DNA of 64,000 nucleotides from Mangrovibacter yixingensis (GTDB taxonomy: Bacteria; Pseudomonadota; Gammaproteobacteria; Enterobacterales; Enterobacteriaceae), in the NCBI RefSeq assembly GCF_020523985.1, contig NZ_JAIVKM010000001.1:1922001-1986000 (forward strand), in the 5' to 3' direction. Below the pieces are notes generated by a model. That model ran no database searches, had not been told where the DNA came from, and worked only from the letters and a program-made list of their open reading frames with translations. Below, one piece after another: positions 1 through 6,859 of this stretch (the stretch's first letter is position 1; each line of letters opens with the position of its first letter). The position numbers and the translations under genes were made by a program.

Positions 1-492
1 TTAGGCCATATGGCTGTAAAACTGGCTCATGCCATGGGTGCAGAAGTTACTGCCATCAGCCGTTCCAAAGCTAAAGAAAAAGAAGCGATGGAACTCGGTG
101 CCAAAGGCATTCTCGCCTCTTCTGATTCCGCGGCAATGGAAGCCGCCACCGCATCATTTGACTTGATAATTGATACCGCGCCAGTAAAACATGATGTCAG
201 CATTTATGCCCCATTACTGGACATCGACGGAACATTAGTGGTTGTCGGCCAGGTTGGCCCGCTGGAAGAAGTAATGACAGTGCCGCTGGTATTCGGCCGC
301 CGCCGTATTGCCGGCTCACTTATTGGTGGGATTGCAGAAACCCAGGAAGTGCTGGATTTCTGTGCTGAACATGATGTTTATCCAGAATGCGAAATGATCA
401 ATATTGACCAAATCAATGACGCCTTTTCCCGTTTAGCCAAAGGCGACCTGGCTCACCGTTTTGTGATTGATATGGCGTCATTAAGCGCCTGA
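1..492 (+). CDS. Zinc-dependent alcohol dehydrogenase, CAD/YahK family (5' truncated by window edge)
   Basis: The frame is open from base 1, so this is the C-terminal ~163 residues of a longer protein; the first internal Met at base 10 is not the start. The first visible residues (LGHMAVKLAHAMGAEV) match the second half of the Rossmann GxGGLGH motif of cinnamyl-alcohol-dehydrogenase-type MDR enzymes such as YahK. The later GSLIGGIAETQEVLDFCAEH segment and the RFVID C-terminus are also typical. Family members reduce aldehydes with NADPH in the cytoplasm. The catalytic zinc ligands lie upstream of the window. The stop is followed by a fragment of a short repeat that recurs at 2901, which marks the left edge of an island. 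Family call is confident; substrate is unknown. Confidence 0.93.
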   Translation, partial: LGHMAVKLAHAMGAEVTAISRSKAKEKEAMELGAKGILASSDSAAMEAATASFDLIIDTAPVKHDVSIYAPLLDIDGTLVVVGQVGPLEEVMTVPLVFGRRRIAGSLIGGIAETQEVLDFCAEHDVYPECEMINIDQINDAFSRLAKGDLAHRFVIDMASLSA

Positions 493-500
493 TAATCGGC

Positions 501-516
501 TTTCAACAGTCGGTTT
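501..516 (+). repeat. Left copy of 16-bp direct repeat bounding the relBE island
   Basis: TTTCAACAGTCGGTTT is present here, nine bases after the dehydrogenase stop, and again at 2901-2916. The interval between them holds only accessory genes and remnants. See the right copy and the finding. Confidence 0.75.
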
Positions 517-558
517 AACTGTTAACACCAAGCTGCAATGTCACCTTTGCCCCATTCT

Positions 559-592
559 AAAAATCCCCCAGACAATTCTCTGGGGGATTTTT
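559..592 (+). terminator. Intrinsic terminator-like hairpin
   Basis: CCCCCAGA (565-572) pairs with TCTGGGGG (579-586), extended by an A-run on the left and a T-run on the right. It could terminate the truncated dehydrogenase transcript. It also lies directly before the transposase remnant at 594, so it may belong to the end of the decayed insertion sequence. Confidence 0.7.
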
Positions 593-593
593 C

Positions 594-701
594 ATGATCA
601 AAGAGACTGTTACGATGAGCCATAAGGAACTCGACCGACTTCAGATTATTCAGGAGTCACTTAATCGCCCTATTACTCAGGAACAAGCTGCGGGTGGATA
701 A
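594..701 (+). pseudogene. Remnant of ISNCY-type (IS1202-like) transposase, N-terminal end only
   Basis: Translation gives a 35-residue peptide beginning MIKETVTMSHKELDRL and running through QIIQESLNRPITQEQAA before an early stop. That is the usual opening of ISNCY-family transposases, whose N-terminus is a helix-turn-helix (here ending at QAA, before the expected GLS/RQV recognition helix). Full-length relatives exceed 400 residues, so over 90% is missing. No DDE catalytic region follows. It marks a past insertion at the left end of the relBE island. Confidence 0.65.
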
Positions 702-1164
702 TGCCCGTATTGGTTTACGCTCAAAATACTATGTCACCATCCCTGGCTTACGCGCCGAACGCAAAGCCATCAGCAAGTTAATCCCCCGAAATTACCTAAA
801 AAAGAAGCCTGATCCCAATAAAATAGATTGAAACCAGGAGCTATTCGGTTGAGTGCATATCCATTCACAGGGGAGATTCTTAAGTTGCGTTTCTGGCGTT
901 CATTTTCGCGTAGTTTGTTACTTCTTTTACCGGGGATATGCCAGAAATGCTCCCAGACCGACTGAACGGTGCGCGTAATGAGTCCTTATGGTAAATAGCC
1001 TGTGCTGATGTCCGCTATGGGCGAGAAGCGGACGTCGATTAAAGCATTCTGAATGAGTTAAAAAGGAGCAGCTTAATGCTAAATAAAAGAAAATTTGAGG
1101 TATAAAAAGGAAAGCTCAGTTTAAAAATATAATTAACCAACTGTTTGCAGCATTTTTACACAAT
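702..1164. other. Gene-free remnant DNA in the island
   Basis: An open stretch in another frame (about 661-831) encodes VDNARIGLRSKYYVTIPG and then a Lys-rich tail ending at 831. It has no start codon or ribosome site and looks like the end of a deleted gene that I cannot identify. At 1010-1033 GTCCGCT pairs with AGCGGAC in a short hairpin. Nothing else in the interval looks coding, and it becomes AT-rich toward the next gene. Confidence 0.4.
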
Positions 1165-1434
1165 TTATTTAATTTTTATGTACTTGTTTCCTTTAAATGC
1201 TTTCTTTAAATCCTTTTGAAATTTATCAATGAGCTTGTCTGCATAGTCTTCTGCGATATCCATCGCTTTAGCCTTAACAACAAAGATGAGAGAAGTCACA
1301 TCATTTTCTCGTCCGCAATTTGCGCACACAATCAGCGAGCCATGAAGAGGGGCGTAGTTTTCGTGTGGCAATGCAAACAGCTCGGAGTGGCAGAAAGTAC
1401 ATTTCAGGCTGATGGATTTCTTCAGTTCTTCCAT
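1165..1434 (-). CDS. Small zinc-ribbon protein of unknown function
   Basis: An 89-residue protein with two CxxC knuckles (Cys12/Cys15 and Cys37/Cys40), the layout of a four-cysteine zinc ribbon. A helical, Lys-rich C-terminal half (about 55-89, ending KGNKYIKIK) follows. There is no signal peptide or membrane segment, so it is probably cytoplasmic and may bind nucleic acid or a protein partner. It lies 14 bases downstream of, and co-directional with, the RHIM-like gene at 1449-1991, so the two probably share a transcript. The DNA is more AT-rich than the core genes around the island, in keeping with acquisition. I do not recognise the family. Confidence 0.7.
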   Translation of the reverse strand: MEELKKSISLKCTFCHSELFALPHENYAPLHGSLIVCANCGRENDVTSLIFVVKAKAMDIAEDYADKLIDKFQKDLKKAFKGNKYIKIK

Positions 1435-1448
1435 GTGGCTTACCTTTT

Positions 1449-1991
1449 TTATAAAAGTCCGGTAAGAGAACCAGCAACACCGCCTACTACAGAAGAAGTT
1501 AGTGGATGCTCTAAGAACTTTGTTAAAAGCGATTTAGCTTCTGCCTTTTCTTCTGGAGTCGCTTCAGCACGGTCAATTTTGTCTATAACCTCCTGAAAGA
1601 CATTGTAAATATTTTGCGTATTACCATCTCCTACCTGAGCTGACCCGGCAACATGGATAGCGCCAATGGTATAACTGCTCCTTGCAAGTTCATAAGAACG
1701 GTTCTTACCGTGCTTAACCGACAGCGCGCGGCTCTGTCCCTCTTCTGTCAGTCTGACACGATCGTATATGCCTGACATTTTTTTCAACAAGCCGCGGGAA
1801 TTACATCTATTTATAATTCCAAATAAAATTTCTTCAGACCAACCATATAACTTTTCAATTTCATTACGATCACCTTGCCCCTGAGCAAAACTCCAATACG
1901 TATCCGTTATAGTTCCCCCAATTCGTTCCATATCCTCATTCATAAAAGTCAATAAAGCATCAATATCATTTTGAATTTTATCCGGATCCAT
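1449..1991 (-). CDS. Hypothetical protein with winged-helix-like N-terminus, RHIM-like motif and hydrophobic C-terminus
   Basis: A 180-residue protein. Residues 1-95 are helical and end in a segment (RVRLTEEGQSRAL) resembling the wing of a winged-helix domain. Residues 108-127 read YTIGAIHVAGSAQVGDGNTQ. The QVGDGN core resembles the bacterial RHIM-type amyloid signalling motifs found in immune and cell-death proteins. A charged helix (133-161) leads into a small-residue hydrophobic tail (165-180, SSVVGGVAGSLTGLL) that could insert into or touch a membrane. It is first in a pair with the zinc-ribbon gene 14 bases downstream and sits in an island beside relBE. Function unknown; a role in host defence or regulated cell death is inference from motif and context only. 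Confidence 0.7.
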   Translation of the reverse strand: MDPDKIQNDIDALLTFMNEDMERIGGTITDTYWSFAQGQGDRNEIEKLYGWSEEILFGIINRCNSRGLLKKMSGIYDRVRLTEEGQSRALSVKHGKNRSYELARSSYTIGAIHVAGSAQVGDGNTQNIYNVFQEVIDKIDRAEATPEEKAEAKSLLTKFLEHPLTSSVVGGVAGSLTGLL

Positions 1992-2307
1992 ATTTATTCC
2001 TTTTTAACAGAGTGATGTAGTTGAGACTGATGAAAAGATAGCCATTATAGTTTACGTCTGAGCTTGACGTTCACACAATTTATCACATCTAGAGAATCAT
2101 TCATGGACACAAGCAGCAGTTTAAGCATCCCTGCAAAAAGAACCATCAACTTTTAGAGTCTCTGGTACTCCAACTTCCACTGTTGGCACAAAGCGGACTG
2201 TGATCACCGTTCTTACGACTACTTTTCTGGCTTCCTTCGTGACTTGCCCGAAGCATGTTGTAGTGCGATACTTGTAATGACGTTTGTAATTACAAGGGGT
2301 GTAAAAC
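1992..2307. other. Intergenic region between the RHIM-like gene and relB
   Basis: The left 120 bases should carry the promoter of the minus-strand pair. The 2120-2265 stretch has a minus-strand frame (VVVRTVITVRFVPTVEVG) without a credible start and may be a fragment of a lost gene. The right end is the relB promoter with its operator. Confidence 0.4.
2272..2295 (+). promoter_or_regulatory. RelB operator: TTGTAA half-site plus 12-bp palindrome
   Basis: TTGTAAT at 2272-2278 is followed by the perfect palindrome TTGTAATTACAA at 2284-2295, twelve bases before the relB start. This matches the RelB-binding hexamer repeats I recall from the E. coli relBE promoter. It predicts autorepression by RelB with RelE acting as a ratio-dependent co-repressor. 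Confidence 0.8.
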
Positions 2308-2547
2308 ATGGGTAGCATTAACCTGCGTATTGACGATGAACTTAAAGCGCGTTCTTATGCCGCGCTTGAAAAAATGGGTGTAACTCCCTCTGAAGCGCTT
2401 CGTCTCATGCTTGAGTATATCGCCGACAATGAACGCTTGCCGTTCAAACAGACACTCCTGAGTGATGAAGATGCTGAGCTAGTGGAGATAGTGAAAGAAC
2501 GGCTTCGTAAGCCTAAGCCAGTACGAGTGACACTGGATGAGCTCTGA
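2308..2547 (+). CDS. relB: Antitoxin RelB
   Basis: A 79-residue ribbon-helix-helix antitoxin. The N-terminus (MGSINLRIDDELKARSYAAL) is the DNA-binding RHH strand and first helix of E. coli RelB, and the acidic tail wraps RelE to neutralise it. From memory the protein is almost identical to the E. coli K-12 copy in the Qin prophage, far closer than expected for a core gene of this genome, which suggests recent transfer. A GAGG-like ribosome site precedes the ATG. The stop overlaps the relE start by one base, so translation is coupled. Confidence 0.96.
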   Translation: MGSINLRIDDELKARSYAALEKMGVTPSEALRLMLEYIADNERLPFKQTLLSDEDAELVEIVKERLRKPKPVRVTLDEL

Positions 2548-2834
2548 TGGCGTATTTTCTGGATTTTGACGAGCGGGCACTAAAGGAATGGCGAAAGCTG
2601 GGCTCGACGGTACGTGAACAGTTGAAAAAGAAGCTGGCTGAAGTACTTGAGTCACCCCGGATTGAAGCGAACAAGCTCCGTGGTTTGCCTGACTGCTACA
2701 AGATTAAGCTCCGGTCTTCAGGCTATCGTCTTGTATATCAGGTCATAGACGAGAAGGTTGTCGTCTTCGTGATTTCTGTTGGGAAAAGAGAACGCGCGGA
2801 AGTATATAGCGAGGCGGTAAACCGCATTCTCTAA
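2547..2834 (+). CDS. relE: mRNA interferase toxin RelE
   Basis: A 95-residue ribosome-dependent endoribonuclease that cuts mRNA in the ribosomal A site when RelB is degraded. All residues known to matter in E. coli RelE are present: Lys52, Lys54, Arg61, Arg81 and Tyr87. The fold and length are those of the family, so the toxin should be active. It starts on the last base of the relB stop. Downstream DNA returns to the direct-repeat array and a bidirectional terminator, so relE is the last gene of the island. Confidence 0.96.
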   Translation: MAYFLDFDERALKEWRKLGSTVREQLKKKLAEVLESPRIEANKLRGLPDCYKIKLRSSGYRLVYQVIDEKVVVFVISVGKRERAEVYSEAVNRIL

Positions 2835-2900
2835 AATAAAGCAGGACATCTCTGTTTCGCACTGAAGGTGCCACTTCTGCTTTGCGTTGACACAATCAAT

Positions 2901-2940
2901 TTTCAACAGTCGGTTTTCAACAATCGGCTTGCAACAATCG
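2901..2940 (+). repeat. Right copy of the direct repeat within a triplicated ~14-bp unit
   Basis: Three near-identical units (TTTCAACAGTCGGT, TTTCAACAATCGGC, TTGCAACAATCGA) lie in tandem. The first plus two bases is identical over 16 bp to 501-516. The left side also shares the AATCGGCTT seen at 494-502. This suggests the island split an original short tandem array between the dehydrogenase and the terminator at 2948. Confidence 0.75.
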
Positions 2941-2974
2941 AAAAAATAACGGCGAACCCACAAGGTTCGCCGTT
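2941..2974 (-). terminator. Bidirectional intrinsic terminator between relE and the GntR regulator
   Basis: AACGGCGAACC (2948-2958) pairs perfectly with GGTTCGCCGTT (2964-2974) around a CACAA loop. Read on the minus strand the stem is followed by a T-run (bases 2941-2946), as expected for the end of the regulator transcript. It would also stop relE transcription. Confidence 0.85.
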
Positions 2975-3005
2975 GTTGTTCTTACCCAAAACAGGCCTGT
3001 CGCCG

Positions 3006-3722
3006 TTAAATTTCGTGCTCAAACCAGTCCGGGTTTTGTTTGTCTACCGGAACCATGGTGTTTCTCAATAATAACAAATGAGAACGGGTTGCTGCTTCCG
3101 CTTCATCGGGGTTGCCACTCGCCAGTGCATCAAAGATACGGTAATGCTGAATAATCAACCCCGGCGGCGGTGATACTTCCCGCAGCGTTAGAAAACGCAC
3201 CCGGTCCATCGCGGCTTTAATGTTTTCTATGGTTTCCCAGGCCATTGGGCAACCGGCGATTTCGGCAATTTTTTGGTGGAACTGGTCATCCAGCGCCAAA
3301 AACTCCACTGCATTCTGGTTTTTCGCCGCCAGCTTTTGCTGGTTAAGCAGTAGCTCCAGTGCGGCCAGGTCTTCTGGCGTCACATTTTCTGCCGCTCGCC
3401 GGGCAACAGCACATTCAATAGCACTGCGAATAAAACGCCCGTCATTTACCTGGCGCACAGAAATACGCCTGACCAGGGTACCGCGCTGGGGGCGAATTTC
3501 GACCAAACCACTTTCAGCCAGTTTAATAAACGCCTCTCGCACCGGCTGGCGCGACACACCAAACCGGCTGGCAGTCTCTTTTTCCGATAGCAAAGAACCC
3601 GGCGGGATTACGCACTCAACAATTTCCTTGCGCAAGTGGCGGTAAACCTGCTGATTTACAGGCAGATTATTCAGCAGAACGGGTTGGGGTAATGACATGG
3701 TGTTCACAATGGACATGGGCAT
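3006..3722 (-). CDS. GntR-family regulator, FadR subfamily (FCD domain)
   Basis: A 238-residue cytoplasmic repressor. An N-terminal winged helix (about 25-95) contains the FGVSRQPVREAFIKLAESGLV recognition region typical of GntR. An all-helical FCD ligand domain follows (about 100-225), with the DDQFHQKIAEIAG motif carrying metal and ligand-binding residues. Start choice is uncertain because no clear ribosome site is seen; an internal Met at residue 9 is possible. The neighbouring mannonate dehydratase and RspB genes carry a matching 13-bp inverted site at both promoters, so this protein is the likely hexuronate- or aldonate-responsive regulator of that module (inference). Confidence 0.92.
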   Translation of the reverse strand: MPMSIVNTMSLPQPVLLNNLPVNQQVYRHLRKEIVECVIPPGSLLSEKETASRFGVSRQPVREAFIKLAESGLVEIRPQRGTLVRRISVRQVNDGRFIRSAIECAVARRAAENVTPEDLAALELLLNQQKLAAKNQNAVEFLALDDQFHQKIAEIAGCPMAWETIENIKAAMDRVRFLTLREVSPPPGLIIQHYRIFDALASGNPDEAEAATRSHLLLLRNTMVPVDKQNPDWFEHEI

Positions 3723-3864
3723 CCAGGCATCAAGGGTGAAGCATGTAGAGTAACATACTTTTTAACAGGCTTTCAGTGAGTAAGCTCAGCGTGTTCACGC
3801 TATTCTGGTCTTATCCGCCAGGATGTGTTGGTACTGCACAAGCTGAGCCTGTGCAGTGAGTGAA

Positions 3865-3882
3865 AAGCGGTTTTCACCGCTT
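3865..3882 (-). terminator. Terminator-like hairpin after the ABC remnant
   Basis: AAGCGG pairs with CCGCTT around a short A/T loop, just downstream (minus strand) of the pseudogene stop at 3920. The T-tract is weak. Confidence 0.45.
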
Positions 3883-3919
3883 CAGATTGATAAAAAAAGC
3901 AAAAGCGTAATTTCACCGC

Positions 3920-4187
3920 TTAGTTTTTGACATCCAGCACCAATCGGCTTTGTGCAAGAACCAGTGGCTGAATTTGATGAGTAACCAACAGCGTTGTTTT
4001 GCCCTTAATCAGGGTTTTCAGGCTGTTAAGCACCATGTCCGTTTTGGCGGCATCCAATCCTTCAGTCGGCTCATCTAACAATACCACCGAGGCATGAGAC
4101 AGAAATGCTCTGGCAATCGCAATCCGGCGAGCCTGGCCACCTGACAGCCGGGTGCCGAGTTCGCCGACCAGCGCATCCAGCCCATGG
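3920..4187 (-). pseudogene. C-terminal remnant of a CydC/CydD-like ABC transporter ATPase
   Basis: Translating the minus strand gives about 88 residues of an ABC nucleotide-binding domain. It holds the signature LSGGQARRIAIARAFL, the Walker B VVLLDEPTEGLD and the switch-histidine region TTLLVTHQ, then a normal stop. The Walker A and the whole membrane domain are absent. The sequence breaks off abruptly at about 4187 into AT-rich unrelated DNA. The closest pattern is the CydC-type half of the glutathione/cysteine exporter family, though a generic exporter ATPase is possible. It is a deletion remnant and not functional. Confidence 0.8.
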
Positions 4188-4363
4188 GGAAATTATGGTT
4201 ATGAGTATTGTATTTTAACGATGTAATTATCGGGAAAAGCTGCAGAGATAAAAAGGCGTGTGCTATGCGGCGGAATAGAGCAAAAAAAGTGCAAAGTAAA
4301 AGTACAAGGTAAAAGTGCAAGTATTGTGCAACCTGCTCTGGCAAGCAGGCTGCATTAAATCTG

Positions 4364-5431
4364 TCAGTGTTGTTTCTCTAATGACTCCCACAACCCCAGC
4401 AGATAAGTGACCCCCAGAGCCCGGTCATATAACCCATAACCAGGACGGCCGGTTTCACCCCAAATAAAACGACCATGATCAGGGCGAATATAGCCATCGA
4501 ACCCGTTATCATGCAGGGCTTTCACTACCTCGTACATATCCAGAGAACCGTATTGCGACGGGTGGGCCGATTCATAGAAATCTTTCCCTTCGGTTATCTT
4601 GATATTACGCACATGAGCAAAATGAATACGTTTGCGGCGAGTGAATTCGGCCAGAATCTGGCACACATCATTTTCCGGGTCTTCCGCAATAGAGCCAGTA
4701 CACAGCGTAATCCCATTGGCTGGGGAATCCACCGCATTGCATAACCAGTCCAGATCATCACGGTTTTTGATAATGCGCGGCAGGCCAAAAATGGAGTACG
4801 GCGGGTCATCCGGGTGAATAGCCATCTTCACGCCCACTTCTTCGCACACAGGAACAACCGCTTCCAGGAAGTAAACCAGGTTTTCACGCAGTTTGTTATC
4901 GTCAACATCCTGATAACGGGCAAACAGTGTCTGCACCTGCGCCAGGCGTTCAGGCTCCCAGCCAGGCAAGGCAAAGCCATTGGCGTTATCCAGCACTTCA
5001 CGAACCATTTCTTCCAGCGATTTATCGATACCTTTTTTCTCAAACGCCATGGTCAGTGAGCCATCTGGCAACACGTATTGCATGTCTGTTTTCATCCAGT
5101 CGAACACTGGCATAAAGTTATAGCAAATCACTTTAACGCCATACTTCGCCAGGTTGCGGATAGTTTGTTGATAATTGGCAATCCACTGGTCACGAGAAGG
5201 TGAGCCTATTTTAATATCATCATGAATATTCACACTTTCAATAACTTCCATTGAAAGCCCGGCCGCCTGAGCCTGCCCAACCAGAGCTTGAATCTTCTCT
5301 TCCGGCCAGACTTCTCCAACCGGTACGTCATACAACGCACCGACCACACCCTGCACCCCTGGCACCTGGCGGAAATACTCCAGCGGGATTTTGTCCTGGT
5401 CTGGTCCAAACCAGCGCATCGTCATTTGCAT
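4364..5431 (-). CDS. uxuA: Mannonate dehydratase
   Basis: Catalyses D-mannonate to 2-keto-3-deoxygluconate, a step of glucuronate breakdown. The N-terminus (MQMTMRWFGPDQDKIPLEYF) and length of 355 residues fit the shorter UxuA branch. The CYNFMPVFDWMKTD segment (about 103-116) and HPDDPPYSIFGLPRI region hold metal-binding and active-site residues of this TIM-barrel, Mn-dependent family. I chose the ATG at 5431 because AGGTGA lies eight bases upstream; a GTG at 5443 overlaps that site. It is divergent from rspB and shares an operator-like sequence with it. The dehydrogenase and sugar-acid carrier alongside make a compact hexuronate/aldonate module. Confidence 0.94.
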   Translation of the reverse strand: MQMTMRWFGPDQDKIPLEYFRQVPGVQGVVGALYDVPVGEVWPEEKIQALVGQAQAAGLSMEVIESVNIHDDIKIGSPSRDQWIANYQQTIRNLAKYGVKVICYNFMPVFDWMKTDMQYVLPDGSLTMAFEKKGIDKSLEEMVREVLDNANGFALPGWEPERLAQVQTLFARYQDVDDNKLRENLVYFLEAVVPVCEEVGVKMAIHPDDPPYSIFGLPRIIKNRDDLDWLCNAVDSPANGITLCTGSIAEDPENDVCQILAEFTRRKRIHFAHVRNIKITEGKDFYESAHPSQYGSLDMYEVVKALHDNGFDGYIRPDHGRFIWGETGRPGYGLYDRALGVTYLLGLWESLEKQH

Positions 5432-5765
5432 AGTTAGTGTCACCTGTTGTCTGTGTCAATATCATCTACCATACTAGTTAATCATACAATGTAATGACCA
5501 AATAAACAAAATATTGATAGACATCACAAAATTAAATTTAACCGCCATCTTTTCACCTTAGATTAACAATACGAATATCAATATTAAGACACTGAATAAT
5601 ATTAATTAATTTTACATTTAATCATCAATAACCCGCGTTGAACTCACATCCATGTCACATAAGTTCACTCAAAATGTGAAGTTGGTCAGAAAACGATCGT
5701 GACTAGACTTGTATGGTAGTAAGCACAAAGCAATGAAACTAACCTGTATCAAAGGAAGCCGTACC
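5432..5765. promoter_or_regulatory. Divergent uxuA/rspB control region with paired 13-bp operator and weak CRP site
   Basis: CTACCATACTAGT at 5466-5478 recurs inverted at 5707-5719 (read on the minus strand, CTACCATACAAGT; 12 of 13 match). One copy lies near each start codon, as expected for one repressor controlling both genes. TGTGA-N6-TCAGA at 5675-5690 resembles a CRP site with one half-site mismatch. The region between is AT-rich and non-coding. Confidence 0.6.
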
Positions 5766-6785
5766 ATGAGAAGTGTTGTGATAGAAAGCCCTGACCGCCT
5801 GGTTATCGAACAACGCCCGCTGCCGGAGCCTGCAGAAGGTGAAGTACGGGTAAAAGTATCGCTGGCTGGCATTTGTGGTTCTGATGTTCACATCTGGCAT
5901 GGACATAACCCGTTTGCCAAATACCCACGTGTAATTGGACATGAGTTTTTCGGCACAATTGACGCGACCGGCCCCGGTGTTGACCCGGCACGCCTTGGCG
6001 AACGTGTTTCTGTTGACCCGGTAGTCAGTTGCGGGCATTGCTACCCTTGTTCTGTTGGGCGGCCAAATGTTTGCACTTCGTTGCAGGTGATTGGCGTGCA
6101 TTGTGATGGCGGGTTCAGTGATTATGCCTGTGTCCCTGCCACCAACGCCTGGCACATCCCCGATACGATCAGCGACCGCCACGCTACCATGGTTGAACCC
6201 TTTACGATTGCCGCCAATATTACAGCGCAACTTAAACCTATGCCTGAAGATATTGCACTGATTTATGGTGCCGGGCCTATGGGTTTAACGGTTATTCAAG
6301 CGCTGAAAGGGGTGTATGGCGTAAAACAGGTCATTGTGGCTGACCGCATTGCAGAACGTCTGGTAATGGCAACCAACAATGGCGCAGATAAAGTGGTCGA
6401 TAACAGCCACCAGTCGCTGGAAGATATCCTGAAGAAAGCAGGCATTCGCCCTACCCTGATTGTTGATGCAGCCTGCCACCCTTCTATTCTGCAACAGGCC
6501 ATCGACCTCGCCTCCCCTGCCGCGCGTATCGGCATTATGGGTTTTTCTGGCGAACCTTGCACCATCACTCAACAAAGCATCACCAGTAAAGAAATCTCTT
6601 TGTTCTCATCGCGGTTGAACAGCAACCGCTTCCCCGACGTTATCTCCTGGATGTCACAAGGCAAAGTCGACCCGGAGAAACTCATCACCCACTGCCTGCC
6701 CCTGGAGGACGTTCAGGCCGCATTAACGCTTTTCGCCACCGACCAGCGCACCTGCTGCAAGGTGTTGTTGCAAATGAATAACTAA
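5766..6785 (+). CDS. rspB: RspB-type zinc-dependent sugar-acid dehydrogenase
   Basis: A 339-residue MDR-family dehydrogenase very close to E. coli RspB throughout. Catalytic zinc ligands Cys37 and His59-Glu60 are present, as is the structural zinc site (Cys89, Cys92, Cys95, Cys103). The Rossmann motif GAGPMG lies at 168-173, and the CCKVLL C-terminus is conserved. Family members oxidise secondary alcohol groups of hexonates with NAD. The start is the ATG at 5766, preceded by an AAGGAAG site; an upstream in-frame ATG at 5709 has no ribosome site. It is followed by an MFS carrier 74 bases on and is divergent from uxuA, suggesting oxidation of an aldonate that enters the mannonate route. Confidence 0.93.
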   Translation: MRSVVIESPDRLVIEQRPLPEPAEGEVRVKVSLAGICGSDVHIWHGHNPFAKYPRVIGHEFFGTIDATGPGVDPARLGERVSVDPVVSCGHCYPCSVGRPNVCTSLQVIGVHCDGGFSDYACVPATNAWHIPDTISDRHATMVEPFTIAANITAQLKPMPEDIALIYGAGPMGLTVIQALKGVYGVKQVIVADRIAERLVMATNNGADKVVDNSHQSLEDILKKAGIRPTLIVDAACHPSILQQAIDLASPAARIGIMGFSGEPCTITQQSITSKEISLFSSRLNSNRFPDVISWMSQGKVDPEKLITHCLPLEDVQAALTLFATDQRTCCKVLLQMNN

Positions 6786-6859
6786 TTATGGCTGACTGGT
6801 AGTGCAGCCGCGCTACCAGTGCTTATTCCAAAAACCAGGCTTACAGATGTGAGATTATC

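Noticed and set aside
2121..2318. 65-codon minus-strand frame across the relB promoter
   Set aside because: It would run from inside relB through its operator. No ribosome site and no recognisable protein; at most a fragment.
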